Part shown: positions 36,356 through 45,354 of the stretch, in pieces | Layout: each line of letters starts with the position of its first letter | Position numbering within the stretch: the stretch's first letter is position 1 | Assembly (NCBI RefSeq): GCF_021391395.1 | Contig: NZ_CP090059.1 | Location: 3,023,001 to 3,087,000, forward strand | Direction: 5' to 3' | From: Sphingomonas cannabina | GTDB lineage: Bacteria; Pseudomonadota; Alphaproteobacteria; Sphingomonadales; Sphingomonadaceae | DNA length: 64,000 bases | The notes under the pieces: generated by a model | Databases searched by the model: none | Told to the model about the DNA's origin: nothing | What the model saw: only the letters and a program-made list of their open reading frames with translations | Translations under genes and position numbers: made by a program

Positions 36356-36766
36356 ATGAAGCGCTATGCCTATGCGTGGATCACCCTCGCCTTCTTCCTC
36401 GGTTCGCTCGCGCTGCACTGGTTCTTCGGCTGGCAAGCCTTCGTCGATGAAGCGACCCAGCACAGTCAGGCGCCGGAGGTTTCCGGCTATCTCCATGAGA
36501 TGCTGCGCGATACCTTCGAGAACTGGCAGTCGGAGTTCCTCCAGCTGCTCTGGCAGGTCGTCGGCCTCGCCTATTTCCTCTACGTCGGCTCGCCGTCGTC
36601 CAAGGAGAATGACGATCGCGTCGAGGCCAAGATCGACGCGCTGATCCGTCTTCAGGCCGGCGAGCGCGGCGAGACGATCATCGATTCGATCGACGAACGC
36701 TATCTGCGTCACATCGGCCATTCCAAGCCGCACGCCCATGGCGAGCCCGCCGTTCCGATCAGCTGA
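36356..36766 (+). CDS. Small inner-membrane protein (DUF6766-like)
   Basis: 136 residues with two hydrophobic segments (about 7-27 and 62-80: YAYAWITLAFFLGSLALHWFF and QLLWQVVGLAYFLYV) around a conserved loop with EVSGYLHEMLRDTFENWQSEFLQL. The C-terminus is polar and His-rich. I recognise the family as a DUF-type membrane protein without known function. It is followed after 11 bases by the low-affinity iron permease homologue, so the two are probably cotranscribed. Confidence 0.78.
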   Translation: MKRYAYAWITLAFFLGSLALHWFFGWQAFVDEATQHSQAPEVSGYLHEMLRDTFENWQSEFLQLLWQVVGLAYFLYVGSPSSKENDDRVEAKIDALIRLQAGERGETIIDSIDERYLRHIGHSKPHAHGEPAVPIS

Positions 36767-36777
36767 GGGAGCCCACA

Positions 36778-37185
36778 GTGGACCGTATCTTCACCACGAT
36801 CGCCGGCAGGATTTCCGGCTTCGTAGGCCAGCCGGTCGCCTTCATCCTGGCCGCGCTGTTCATCATCGTGTGGGGCGTGACCGGTCCGATCTTCCACTTC
36901 TCGGATACTTGGCAACTGGTCGTGAACACGGCCACCACCATCGTCACCTTCCTGATGGTGTTCCTGATCCAGAACTCGCAGAACCGCGACGCGGCGGCGA
37001 TTCAGGCAAAACTCGACGAGGTCATCCGCACGCTCGACGGCGCCCGCAACCGCTTCATCGGCATCGAACACAAGACCGACGTCGAGATCGAGGAGATCCG
37101 CAAAGCACTGGAACAGGAATGCGAGGACGAAGAGGACTGGACGAGCACCGAAGCCTCGATCGCCAAGTTCCGTTGGCGGCGGTGA
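36778..37185 (+). CDS. Low-affinity iron permease family protein
   Basis: 135 residues. Two membrane spans (about 19-40 and 48-70) are separated by VTGPIFHFSDTW, followed by the family motif FLMVFLIQNSQNRDAAAIQAKLDEVIRTL and a charged helix ending in an Asp/Glu cluster. The family is named after fungal Fet4 domains, but the bacterial short forms are untested. The start is GTG at 36778 with GAGGGAG upstream. It is linked to the membrane protein just upstream. Confidence 0.85.
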   Translation: MDRIFTTIAGRISGFVGQPVAFILAALFIIVWGVTGPIFHFSDTWQLVVNTATTIVTFLMVFLIQNSQNRDAAAIQAKLDEVIRTLDGARNRFIGIEHKTDVEIEEIRKALEQECEDEEDWTSTEASIAKFRWRR

Positions 37186-37202
37186 TAGCGACTTCTTTTT
37201 CC

Positions 37203-37274
37203 TACCGTCATCCCGGCGAAAGCCGGGATCTCAGGCAACGGCACGAGATCCCGGCTTTCGCCGGGATGACGGTA
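37203..37274. repeat. Perfect 30-bp inverted repeat (type B, CCGTCATCCCGGCGAAAGCC)
   Basis: TACCGTCATCCCGGCGAAAG continuing CCGGGATCTC (37203-37232) and its exact reverse complement (37245-37274) flank a 12-base loop. Each arm is itself partly palindromic (CCCGGCgaaaGCCGGG). It sits between two convergent genes, where it may end transcription from both. Confidence 0.9.
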
Positions 37275-37287
37275 AGAGGGGGCTTTC

Positions 37288-38691
37288 TCAATCCCCGGTC
37301 AGGATACGATCCACCAGCTGCTTCACAGTCGGGACAAAGCCATTGGAATAGAAGGGATCGCGCTTGAAGTTATAGGCCCCGTGCCCGGCGAACATCAGAT
37401 TGTGATCCACCGGTCCGCCATGCGCGATGTCCTGCAGCGTCTTCTGGATGCAGAAGCTGCGCGGGTCGGCGAGGCGGCCGGTCGAGTTGGTCTCGGTATC
37501 CGCCCAGGACGAGAACTGGCACTGGCTGAGGCAGCCCATGCAGTCCGCCTGGTCCTTGCGGATCGTGCCCTTCTCCTCCGGCGTCACGAACACCAAGGTG
37601 TTGTCCGGCGTCTTCAGCGCATCGGTGAAGCCCGCACCGTACCAGGCCCGCGCGCGCAGCAGGTCGTTGCGCGTCACCCAGAAGTTCTTGCCCTTGACGC
37701 CGACATCGAGCTGGAAGGTGTGGTCGCCCGCCTCCTGCGTCGAGAAGGGGATCTGCCGCTCCGACCGCGCCTCAAGATTACGCAGGAAGGTGTTGCGCAC
37801 CGCCGAGGAATAGAAGCCGGTCGGGGAGAAGCGGTGCAGCAGCACCTCGCCCTCCTCGATGTCCATCAGCTTCGCCTTCCACTCCTCCGGGATCGGGCTT
37901 TCCTTGGTGAGCAGCGGCCGCGTGCCGAACTGGAAGGCGATCTTGCCGAGCTCGGGATTGTCGATCCAGTCGTTCCAGTCGCGCAGATACCAGACGCCGC
38001 CCGCCATCACGATCGGCACGTCGTCGGACAGGCCGCCCTCGCGCATCGTCTCACGCAGCGCCTTGACGCGCGGATAGGGATCCTCGGGCTTCAGCGGGTC
38101 CTCGGCGTTCGACAGGCCGTTGTGCCCGCCGGCGAGCCACGGGTCCTCGTAGACCACCGCCGCCAGCCACTCCGCCGCCTTCGAATAGGCGCGCTTCCAC
38201 AGCGCGCGGAAGGCGCGGCCCGAGCTGACGATCGGCAGATAGTTGACGCCGTAGGACGCGGCGATCTCCGACAGCTTGTAGGGCATGCCCGCGCCGCAGG
38301 TGACGCCCGCCACCAGCCCGCGCGTCCGCTCTAGCACGCCGTGCAGCACCCGCTGCGCGCCGCCCATCTCCCACAGCACGTTGATGTTGATCGCACCGGC
38401 TCCGCCGGCGATGTCCCAGGCGCGCCTGACCTGCTGCACCGCGCCCTCGATCGCATAGGCGATCAGTTCCTCGTGCCGGTCGCGCCGGGTCAGCGCATTA
38501 TAGACCTGCGGAATGATGCGCCCTTCGGGATCGTAGCTGTCGGCGTTCACCGCAGACACCGTGCCGATACCCCCCGCCGCCGCCCAGGCGCCCGCCGACG
38601 CGTGGTTGGTCGCAGCCACGCCCTTGCCACCCTCGACAATCGGCCAGACCTCGCGGCCGTTGTAGATGATCGGCGTCAGCCCCTTGAACAA
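37288..38691 (-). CDS. Nitronate monooxygenase-like flavoprotein
   Basis: 467 residues, longer than the usual 320-380. The FMN-dependent TIM barrel has MFKGLTPIIYNGREVWPIVEGGKGVAATNHASAGAWAAAGGIGT at the N-terminus and GLVAGVTCGAGMPYKL, then MAGGVWYLRDWNDW and FQFGTRPLLTKESPIP. The last 150 residues are an extra part with a Cys cluster (CMGCLSQCQFSSW, plus SFCIQK). Nitronate oxidation is inferred from the fold; enoyl reductase-like roles of related proteins are possible. Confidence 0.78.
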   Translation of the reverse strand: MFKGLTPIIYNGREVWPIVEGGKGVAATNHASAGAWAAAGGIGTVSAVNADSYDPEGRIIPQVYNALTRRDRHEELIAYAIEGAVQQVRRAWDIAGGAGAININVLWEMGGAQRVLHGVLERTRGLVAGVTCGAGMPYKLSEIAASYGVNYLPIVSSGRAFRALWKRAYSKAAEWLAAVVYEDPWLAGGHNGLSNAEDPLKPEDPYPRVKALRETMREGGLSDDVPIVMAGGVWYLRDWNDWIDNPELGKIAFQFGTRPLLTKESPIPEEWKAKLMDIEEGEVLLHRFSPTGFYSSAVRNTFLRNLEARSERQIPFSTQEAGDHTFQLDVGVKGKNFWVTRNDLLRARAWYGAGFTDALKTPDNTLVFVTPEEKGTIRKDQADCMGCLSQCQFSSWADTETNSTGRLADPRSFCIQKTLQDIAHGGPVDHNLMFAGHGAYNFKRDPFYSNGFVPTVKQLVDRILTGD

Positions 38692-38756
38692 TATAACCTC
38701 CGAAAAAATCCTGCCGACGCTAGACGGACATGCGGTGCAACGCGAGCGAAATTCGC

Positions 38757-39896
38757 TCAGCCAAGAACGCCCGGCCGTCCCATCGCGGCGCCATACAGCT
38801 CGGCATAGGCCGCGATCATCGCGCTCTCGTCGAATAACGCACGTGCGCGCGCCTGGTTCGCCTGGCCGATATGCCGGCGCGCACCAGGTTCGTTGACGAA
38901 ATATTGGATGGCGTCGCGCAGATGGACCTCGAACCGGTCGTCCGGGATGAGCGGGCGGTTTTCCTCGGCGATCATCTCGCGGACGTCGCCGACAACGGGC
39001 GAGGCAATCGGCAATCCGGCCGCCATCGCCTCCATCACCGCGATCGGCTGCTGCTCGCTTTTCGACGACAGCGCGAAAATGTCGAACAGGCCGATGTAGC
39101 GCGCCGGATCGGGCAGGAAGCCCGGCAGCACCACCCGATCCTCGAAGAACATCGCCTCGGCGGTATCCAGAATCTTCTGCCGCTCCGGTCCCTCGCCGAC
39201 GATCACCAGCCGGATGTTGCCGGCAAGCCCTCCGCAGGCGCGGACCAGCATCGGCAGGTCCTTGACCTCGCGCAGCCCGGCGACGGTGCCGATCACGACC
39301 TCACCCGCCTTCTTGACGAAGCTGGGTATCGCCTTGGGATCGGGCGTGCGGGCGTAGCGCGCCGTATCGATGCCGTTGGAGATGCGCCGGAGCCGCCCCG
39401 CCGGCTGTTTCCAGACGGTCCGCGCGATCTCCTCCAGCCTCAGCGACGGCACCACCAGTGCATGTGCGGCTGGCAGCGCCAGCCGGCGGTACATGTTCCG
39501 CACCGGATTGAGCCGCTTCGCCTCATCGGCGCCGAAGCCGTCCTCGTGATGGACCAGCGGCGGCAGGCCCTTGCCGAACACGCGGCGCGCCATCACCGCG
39601 TCGATCGCGCCCCAATTGTAGGTCAGCACCAGGTCGAACCGGCGCATGAACCGCGCCAGCGCCTCGTAGCGCGCGACGGAGGGCTTGCCCGTGAGCGCCG
39701 GCGGGTCCTGCGCGATCTCGTACTTGATGCCTTTGGCGATCGCGTCGCGGGCGTCGAGCTGATCCGGCACCCCGGACACGATCATATGCCGCGCCCGGTC
39801 GCCGAACGCGTTCATCAACCGCACCGCGCGCGCTTCCTTGCCGCCGAGCGAGAAGCTCGAATGCAGGTGGAGGATGTGGACGGGCGGACCGCTCAA
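38757..39896 (-). CDS. Glycosyltransferase family 4 protein
   Basis: 379 residues with a GT-B fold. The N-terminus is [26 protein letters not shown]; the donor-binding C-terminal half contains [33 protein letters not shown] and the Glu-x7-Glu motif [32 protein letters not shown]. The acceptor is unknown. The start is a TTG at 39896 forming a TTGA overlap with the kup stop; the same frame runs open for 1 kb upstream, but that stretch is the shadow of kup. Confidence 0.85.
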   Translation of the reverse strand: MSGPPVHILHLHSSFSLGGKEARAVRLMNAFGDRARHMIVSGVPDQLDARDAIAKGIKYEIAQDPPALTGKPSVARYEALARFMRRFDLVLTYNWGAIDAVMARRVFGKGLPPLVHHEDGFGADEAKRLNPVRNMYRRLALPAAHALVVPSLRLEEIARTVWKQPAGRLRRISNGIDTARYARTPDPKAIPSFVKKAGEVVIGTVAGLREVKDLPMLVRACGGLAGNIRLVIVGEGPERQKILDTAEAMFFEDRVVLPGFLPDPARYIGLFDIFALSSKSEQQPIAVMEAMAAGLPIASPVVGDVREMIAEENRPLIPDDRFEVHLRDAIQYFVNEPGARRHIGQANQARARALFDESAMIAAYAELYGAAMGRPGVLG

Positions 39897-41833
39897 ATCT
39901 CGACCTGGCTCCCGAGCTCGACCACGCGGTTGGTGGGCAGGCGGAAGAATTCCATCGCGCTTTCGGCGTTGCGCAGCATCCACGCGAACAGCTGCTCGCG
40001 CCAAATGGCCATGCCGGGTCGCGACGAGGGCAGCAGCGTCTGCCGCGCGAGGAAGAAGCTGGTCTCCATCATCCGGAACTCGCCGTCGTGGGTCTTGATC
40101 GTCTTGAGTGCGGCGGGGACGTCCGCCTCCTGCATGAAGCCGAAGTAGAGGACGAGGCGATAGAAGCCCTGCCCCAGATCCTCCTGCTTCACCCGGCGGC
40201 TGTCGGGGACATAGGGTTCGTCGATGATCTTGACGGTCAGCAACACCACACGCTCGTGCAGCACCTTGTTGTGCTTGAGGTTGTGGAGCAGCGCGTGCGG
40301 CACTCCGTCGGCGGTGGAGGTCATGAACACCGCGGTGCCCGGCACGCGCGAGGCGGAGTTGGCGGCGGACTGGATGAACACCTTGATCGGCATCGCACTC
40401 TCGCGAAGCTTGTCGATCATCAGGTGCCGCCCCTTCGCCCAGGTCGTGAGCAGGGTGAAGATGACGAGGCCGACCAGCAGCGGGAACCAGCCGCCGTCGG
40501 GGATCTTGGTGAGGTTCGACGCGAAATAGGCGCCGTCGATCAGCAGGAAGGTGGCGACGGTGACGGTCGCCAGCACCTTGTTGACCCGCCAGACCCGGAA
40601 CATCAGCACGCCAAGCATGCAGCTGGTGATAAACATCGTGCCGGTCACCGCGATGCCATAGGCGGCGGCGAGATTGGTCGAGCTCTGGAACGAGAACACC
40701 AGCAGCAGCACCATCACCAGCAGCGCCCAGTTGATCCCCGGGATGTAGATCTGGCCGGCGGCGGCGGCGCTGGTGTGGGTGATCCGCATGCGCGGGATGA
40801 AACCGAGCTGGATCGCCTGCTGCGTGACCGAGAAGGCGCCCGAGATCACCGCCTGGCTGGCGATGACGGTCGCCATCGTCGCCAGCACGACCAGCGGCAG
40901 CCGCCATTCCTCCGGCGCCAGGTTGAAGAAGGGATTCGCGACCGCGGCCGGATCGTTCATCAGCAGCGCCGCCTGCCCGAGATAGTTCAGGATCAGCGCG
41001 ACGAACACGAAATACCAGGCGAAGACGATCGGCTTGCGTCCGAAATGCCCCATGTCGGCATAGAGCGCCTCGGCGCCCGTGACCGCGAGCACCACCGACC
41101 CCAGCGCGAGGAACGCCAGCACCGGATCGTGTGCGAAGAAATTGAAGGCATGATGCGGCGACAGCGCCTGGAGCACTTCCGGCCGGTCGACGATATGGAC
41201 GATGCCGAGACCGGCAAGCGTCACGAAGTAGACCACCATGATCGGCCCGAACAGCTTGCCGACCAGGTCGGTGCCGCGCGCCTGCAGGAAGAACAGGAAT
41301 ACCAGGATCATGGTCGCGATCGGCAGCACGAACGGCTCGAACGAGCTCTGCACCACGGTGAGACCCTCGACCGCGGACAGCACCGAGATCGCCGGCGTAA
41401 TGATGCTGTCGCCGTAGAAGAGCGCGGTCGCGAACACGCCGAGCATCACCAGGCCGGCCGACCAGCGTTTCGCCCCCGTCCGCCGCGTGATCAGCGCGAG
41501 CAGCGCCAGGCTGCCGCCCTCGCCCTTGTTGTCGGCGCGCATGATGATGAAGACATATTTGACGGTGACGATCAGCATCATCGTCCAGAAGATGAGGCTG
41601 ATCACGCCGAAGATGTGGAGATGGTCGACCGCCAGCTTATGGTGGCCGATGAACGATTCCTTCAGTGCGTAGAGCGGGCTGGTGCCGATGTCGCCGAACA
41701 CCACGCCGATCGCGCCGAGCACGAGCTTGGCGATGTTGTCGCTGCGATGATGGTAGGCGGAAGCCGACTCGTCGGCGGACGCCTCCCCGGACGCCGACGG
41801 GGCTTCCGTCGACGCTGATGCTGGCTGGTTCAC
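39893..41833 (-). CDS. kup: Kup-family potassium uptake transporter
   Basis: 646 residues with about 12 membrane spans in the first 450 residues and a cytoplasmic C-terminal domain. The N-terminal signature [24 protein letters not shown] and [55 protein letters not shown] are typical. It imports potassium with protons. The first 30 residues are a Ser/Ala/Glu-rich tail. The downstream glycosyltransferase is translationally coupled, an unusual pairing. Confidence 0.95.
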   Translation of the reverse strand: MNQPASASTEAPSASGEASADESASAYHHRSDNIAKLVLGAIGVVFGDIGTSPLYALKESFIGHHKLAVDHLHIFGVISLIFWTMMLIVTVKYVFIIMRADNKGEGGSLALLALITRRTGAKRWSAGLVMLGVFATALFYGDSIITPAISVLSAVEGLTVVQSSFEPFVLPIATMILVFLFFLQARGTDLVGKLFGPIMVVYFVTLAGLGIVHIVDRPEVLQALSPHHAFNFFAHDPVLAFLALGSVVLAVTGAEALYADMGHFGRKPIVFAWYFVFVALILNYLGQAALLMNDPAAVANPFFNLAPEEWRLPLVVLATMATVIASQAVISGAFSVTQQAIQLGFIPRMRITHTSAAAAGQIYIPGINWALLVMVLLLVFSFQSSTNLAAAYGIAVTGTMFITSCMLGVLMFRVWRVNKVLATVTVATFLLIDGAYFASNLTKIPDGGWFPLLVGLVIFTLLTTWAKGRHLMIDKLRESAMPIKVFIQSAANSASRVPGTAVFMTSTADGVPHALLHNLKHNKVLHERVVLLTVKIIDEPYVPDSRRVKQEDLGQGFYRLVLYFGFMQEADVPAALKTIKTHDGEFRMMETSFFLARQTLLPSSRPGMAIWREQLFAWMLRNAESAMEFFRLPTNRVVELGSQVEI

Positions 41834-41965
41834 GGGCGGAGAATCTGTGCCCGGGGGAAACGCATGTGGGTCATGTGAGACCGCATACCTGCTGTTCTAC
41901 GAATAGGCGGCGCGCCTAGCACTCCGCCGCTCCCCCCGCAACACGGCATCGCCCGGGCGTGTCCC

Positions 41966-42433
41966 TCAGCCGAACAGCGCGTCGGCCTCGCTGCGGGTCG
42001 GCACCTGGCGGAGCACGAAGCTGCTGGCGATGGTGTTGACGCCGGGCAAACGCCCCAGATGCTCGCGATGGAGCCGCTCGTAATCGTCGAGGTCACGGCA
42101 GATGATCTGCAGGCGATAGTCCTGGTGCCCCGACACCAACGCGCAGGAGACGACACCGTCGATCGCCGATACCGCCCGCTCGAACTGGGCAAGATCCTCC
42201 TCGACCTGGGTCGAGAGGGTGATGTCGACCAGCGCGGTGACATGGAAGCCGAGTCGCTTGTGCCCGAGCCGCGCGCCATAGCCGAGGATATGGCCGGATG
42301 CCTCCAGTGCCTGGATGCGCCGCGAGCAGGCGGACTGGGACAGCCCTACCTGCGCCGCGATCTGGCTGACGCTCGCACGCGCGTCCTCGGCGAGAATCTT
42401 GAGGATCGCCGAGTCGATTCGATCGGTCTGCAT
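41966..42433 (-). CDS. Lrp/AsnC family regulator, probable regulator of ald
   Basis: 155 residues. The helix-turn-helix is ASVSQIAAQVGLSQSACSRRIQALEASGHI (about 20-50), followed by an RAM-type effector domain (GVVSCALVSGHQDYRLQI). Its divergent placement from the alanine dehydrogenase gene matches the AldR-type arrangement, in which the regulator senses alanine. The ATG at 42433 starts the conserved MQTDRIDSAILKIL; an ATG at 42475 is possible. Confidence 0.88.
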   Translation of the reverse strand: MQTDRIDSAILKILAEDARASVSQIAAQVGLSQSACSRRIQALEASGHILGYGARLGHKRLGFHVTALVDITLSTQVEEDLAQFERAVSAIDGVVSCALVSGHQDYRLQIICRDLDDYERLHREHLGRLPGVNTIASSFVLRQVPTRSEADALFG

Positions 42434-42566
42434 GGATTCGTTGTTTATGATGGCCACTCTCAAGAATCTATGCACTTAACCCTCAATTGGAAACGCGACT
42501 TTGCACGGATTCGCGAAGCCCTTTCCGCTATGGGCGCGCCACAGAGAAAATCGAGGAGATCGTACG

Positions 42567-43673
42567 ATGCGCGTCGGGGTGCCCAAGGAGATCAAGAACC
42601 ACGAATATCGCGTCGGCCTGACGCCGCCGTCGGTGGCCGAGCTGACCGCGGCCGGCCATGAGGTGATCGTCGAGACCAAGGCCGGCCTCGGCATCGACTT
42701 CGAGGACCAGGACTATGTCGACGTCGGCGCTCGCATCGTCGGCAGCGCCGCCGAGGTGTTCGCCCAGTCGGACATGATCGTGAAGGTCAAGGAGCCGCAG
42801 CCGCAGGAGATCGCGCTGCTGGAGCCGCGCCATACCCTCTTCACCTACCTTCACCTCGCCGCCGACAAGCCGCAGGCCGAGGGGCTGATGAAGTCGGGCG
42901 CGACCTGCATCGCCTATGAGACGGTGACGTCGAGGACGGGCGCCCTCCCCCTGCTCAAGCCGATGAGTGAGGTCGCCGGCCGCATGTCGGTGCAGGTCGG
43001 CGCGCATTATCTCGAGAAGGAACAGGGCGGCCGCGGCGTGCTGCTTGGCGGCGTGCCGGGCGTGGCGCCGGCGCGGGTGGCGATCCTCGGCGGCGGCGTC
43101 GCCGGCGTCAACGCCGCGCAGATGGCGGTCGGCATGCGCGCCGACGTCACCATCTACGACATCAACAACGACCGCCTGGCCGAGCTCGACATGTTCTTCT
43201 CGAGCCAGATCAAGACCGCCTATGCCAGCAAGGCGGCGATCGCTGCGGCGGTGAAGAATGCCCATCTCGTGATCGGCGCGGTGCTGGTGCCGGGTGCGGC
43301 GGCGCCGAAGCTGGTGACGCGCGACATGCTGAAGACGATGAAGCGCGGCAGCGTGATGGTCGACATCGCGATCGACCAGGGCGGCTGCTTCGAGACCAGC
43401 CATGCCACCACCCATGAGGATCCGGTGTTCGAGGTCGACGGCGTGATCCACTATTGCGTCGCCAACATGCCCGGCGCGGTCGCGCGTACCTCGACCTTCG
43501 CGCTCAACAACGCGACGCTGCCGTTCGCGCTGAAGCTCGCCAACCTGGGCGCCGAAGCGGCGATGAAGGCCGATCCGCACCTCGCCAACGGCCTCAACGT
43601 CTACAAGGGCAAGATCGCGTTCAAGGCCGTCGCCGACGACCTCGACCTGCCGTATGAGGCATGGAAGGGCTGA
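42567..43673 (+). CDS. ald: Alanine dehydrogenase
   Basis: 368 residues. [20 protein letters not shown] is the classic start; the catalytic Lys and His lie in KVKEPQPQE and [12 protein letters not shown], and the NAD motif is [24 protein letters not shown]. It interconverts L-alanine and pyruvate plus ammonium with NAD. The ATG has GAGGAG 8 bases upstream. The 133-base gap to the divergent lrp-type gene should hold both promoters. Confidence 0.96.
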   Translation: MRVGVPKEIKNHEYRVGLTPPSVAELTAAGHEVIVETKAGLGIDFEDQDYVDVGARIVGSAAEVFAQSDMIVKVKEPQPQEIALLEPRHTLFTYLHLAADKPQAEGLMKSGATCIAYETVTSRTGALPLLKPMSEVAGRMSVQVGAHYLEKEQGGRGVLLGGVPGVAPARVAILGGGVAGVNAAQMAVGMRADVTIYDINNDRLAELDMFFSSQIKTAYASKAAIAAAVKNAHLVIGAVLVPGAAAPKLVTRDMLKTMKRGSVMVDIAIDQGGCFETSHATTHEDPVFEVDGVIHYCVANMPGAVARTSTFALNNATLPFALKLANLGAEAAMKADPHLANGLNVYKGKIAFKAVADDLDLPYEAWKG

Positions 43674-43676
43674 CGA

Positions 43677-44318
43677 TCAGGGAGCCGGCGTCGCGCCGGC
43701 TCCCTCCTCGGCCAGATAGCGATCGAGCAGCCGCAGCCGCGTCCCGATCTCGTCGCGGTAGCTGGTCCCGGGCGGGCTCAGCCGATAGGCCCGCGCCCAC
43801 CATTTGCGCGTTTCCGCGAACTGTCCCTCATCGAGATAGGCCACGCCGAGGAAGAACGGCGGCCCCGGATGCTCCGGCGCCAGCCGCATCGCCTGATCGA
43901 AGGCGAAGCGCGACGGCGCCGAGACGCTGCCGTCATGCGCGGCATAGGCCTGCCCCAGCGCCGTCCACAGCGCCGCATTCTGCTTGGCGCTGGCGATGCC
44001 GCCGATCAGCAGGCTGACCGCGCTCCCCTTCGCCCCCGAGCGCTGCAGCGCGTCGGCGGCGACGAAATAGGGTTCGGCGAAGGTGAAACGCCCGAACATC
44101 TTGAGCCGCAGCTCGCTCATCACCGGTTCGACCACGCCGGGCACCTTCGACGCCTCGGTCGGTCGGCCGGGCAGCATCGGCCGTCCCTGGAGCGCATAGC
44201 CCGCCGCCCCCAGCATCAACGCCGCACCCGCGAACGACCACAGCATCCGCGGCAATCGGAGCCGCCACAGCAGCGCCGCCGCGCCGACACCGATCAGGAC
44301 AAGGACCAGCCAGCCCAT
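43677..44318 (-). CDS. ccmI: CcmI-like cytochrome c biogenesis protein (TPR)
   Basis: 213 residues, last gene of the ccm operon. Two membrane spans at the N-terminus (about 2-18 and 24-45: GWLVLVLIGVGAAALLW and MLWSFAGAALMLGAAGYAL) are followed by TPR-like helices (ALWTALGQAYAAHDGSVSAPSRFAFDQAMRLAPEHPGPPFFLGVAYL, cut here to 43677-side features). CcmI chaperones apocytochrome c to the heme ligation machinery. The ATG at 44318 shares one base with the ccmH stop. Confidence 0.85.
   Translation of the reverse strand: MGWLVLVLIGVGAAALLWRLRLPRMLWSFAGAALMLGAAGYALQGRPMLPGRPTEASKVPGVVEPVMSELRLKMFGRFTFAEPYFVAADALQRSGAKGSAVSLLIGGIASAKQNAALWTALGQAYAAHDGSVSAPSRFAFDQAMRLAPEHPGPPFFLGVAYLDEGQFAETRKWWARAYRLSPPGTSYRDEIGTRLRLLDRYLAEEGAGATPAP
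43680..43704 (+). terminator. Hairpin after ald, overlapping the ccmI 3' end
   Basis: GGGAGCCGGCG-tcg-CGCCGGCTCCC is a perfect 11-bp stem that starts 6 bases after the ald stop and lies inside the last codons of the convergent ccmI gene. The following TCCTCGG is poorly T-rich. It probably helps end ald transcription. Confidence 0.55.
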
Positions 44319-44716
44319 CAGCCGCGCCTCCGCCGCCGGAAGCTCGCTCGGGCGACTAGCGCACCGAGCACGATCAGCACCACCGGCGCCAGCCACAGCG
44401 GCGCGGTCAGCGGGCTCATCGGCGGATCATAGGTCACATAGTCGCCATAGCGGGCGATCAGCCATTCGCGGATCGCCTCCGGCTTCTCGCCCGCCGCGAT
44501 CCGCTCGCGCACCAGCGAGCGCATGTCGGCCGCCATGTCGGCATCGCTGTCGGCGATCGACTGCCCCTGGCAGACGAGGCAGCGCAGCGTCTCCATCAGC
44601 GCCTTGGCCTTGGCCTCCTGCGCCGGGTCGGGAAGCTGCGTGTTGGCATAGCGAGCGGCGGGAAGCGCGGTCTGGGCCAGTGCTGGAACGGCCAACGCCG
44701 TCAGCCACAAACCCAT
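44318..44716 (-). CDS. ccmH: CcmH (CcmL-type) thiol-disulfide oxidoreductase
   Basis: 132 residues, signal peptide about 1-15 (ending PALAQ). The active site LRCLVCQGQSIADSDADMA has the two cysteines at 46 and 49 in the LRCxxCQ form, and a C-terminal membrane span follows (WLAPVVLIVLGALVA). It reduces or handles apocytochrome CXXCH thiols. The start is ATG at 44716; codons further upstream belong to the repeat at 44717-44813. Confidence 0.93.
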   Translation of the reverse strand: MGLWLTALAVPALAQTALPAARYANTQLPDPAQEAKAKALMETLRCLVCQGQSIADSDADMAADMRSLVRERIAAGEKPEAIREWLIARYGDYVTYDPPMSPLTAPLWLAPVVLIVLGALVARASFRRRRRG

Positions 44717-44813
44717 CGTTACCCCGGCCTTGTGCCGGGGTCCACGGCGCCGCGCACTCATCGATTCCGGCCCTTGCCGCCCGGTGGATGCCGGAACAAG
44801 TCCGGCATGACGG
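44717..44813. repeat. Dispersed palindromic repeat (type A) between ccmG and ccmH
   Basis: CCCCGGCCTTGTGCCGGGG with TCCAC at the left and GTGGATGCCGGAACAAGTCC with GGCATGACGG at the right: the same hybrid plan as the copy at 5502-5598. It fills the ccmG-ccmH gap, so it is transcribed within the ccm operon. Confidence 0.82.
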
Positions 44814-44826
44814 ATGAGCGGGGCCG

Positions 44827-45354
44827 TCACCGCGCCTTCCTCACCGCTTCGAGGATCGCCGGCACCTCTTCGGGCCGGATATCGCCGATATGCTGCGAGA
44901 CGATCACGCCGTTGCCGTCGATCACGAAGGTTTCCGGCACCCCCGACGATCCGAGCGCCAGCTGCACCTGGCTCGCCCTGTCGTCGCCGATCCGCTCGTA
45001 GGGATCGCCATATCGCCCGAGGAACCGCGCCACGTTCGGTCCGGTATCGCGCACCGCCACCGCGTCGATCCTCACGCCGGCCTGCTTGAGCGCCATCAGC
45101 TGCGGCGCCTCGGCGATGCACGGCACGCACCAGCTCGCGAACACGTTGAGCAGCCGCGGCTCGCCACCCTTGAAGTCGCGGGTCGCGAGCCCGGGCTTGT
45201 TCGGCTGGTTGGCCGGCAACGCGAACTCGGGGAGCGGCTTGCCGACCATCGCCGATTTGACGGTGCGGTCGGCCGGCTTGAGCAGTTGCCCCGCCACCAC
45301 CCACAGGATCACCGCAAACGCCGCGAACGGCGCCCAGATCAGCCAGCGCTTCAC
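44827..45354 (-). CDS. ccmG: CcmG/DsbE thiol:disulfide interchange protein
   Basis: 175 residues. One N-terminal membrane anchor (about 4-24) precedes a thioredoxin fold with active site ASWCVPCIAEAP (C76, C79) and the family GVPETFVIDGNG. It keeps apocytochrome c cysteines reduced in the periplasm. The start at 45354 shares ATGA with the ccmF stop. Confidence 0.94.
   Translation of the reverse strand: MKRWLIWAPFAAFAVILWVVAGQLLKPADRTVKSAMVGKPLPEFALPANQPNKPGLATRDFKGGEPRLLNVFASWCVPCIAEAPQLMALKQAGVRIDAVAVRDTGPNVARFLGRYGDPYERIGDDRASQVQLALGSSGVPETFVIDGNGVIVSQHIGDIRPEEVPAILEAVRKAR

Noticed and set aside
38757..40907. A single 716-residue glycosyltransferase extending over kup
   Set aside because: The upstream part of the open frame is the shadow of kup. 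GT4 similarity starts at VHILHLH right after the kup stop.
40088..41818. 576-residue open frame opposite kup
   Set aside because: Same reason: antisense of a clear Kup transporter, with low-complexity charged sequence.
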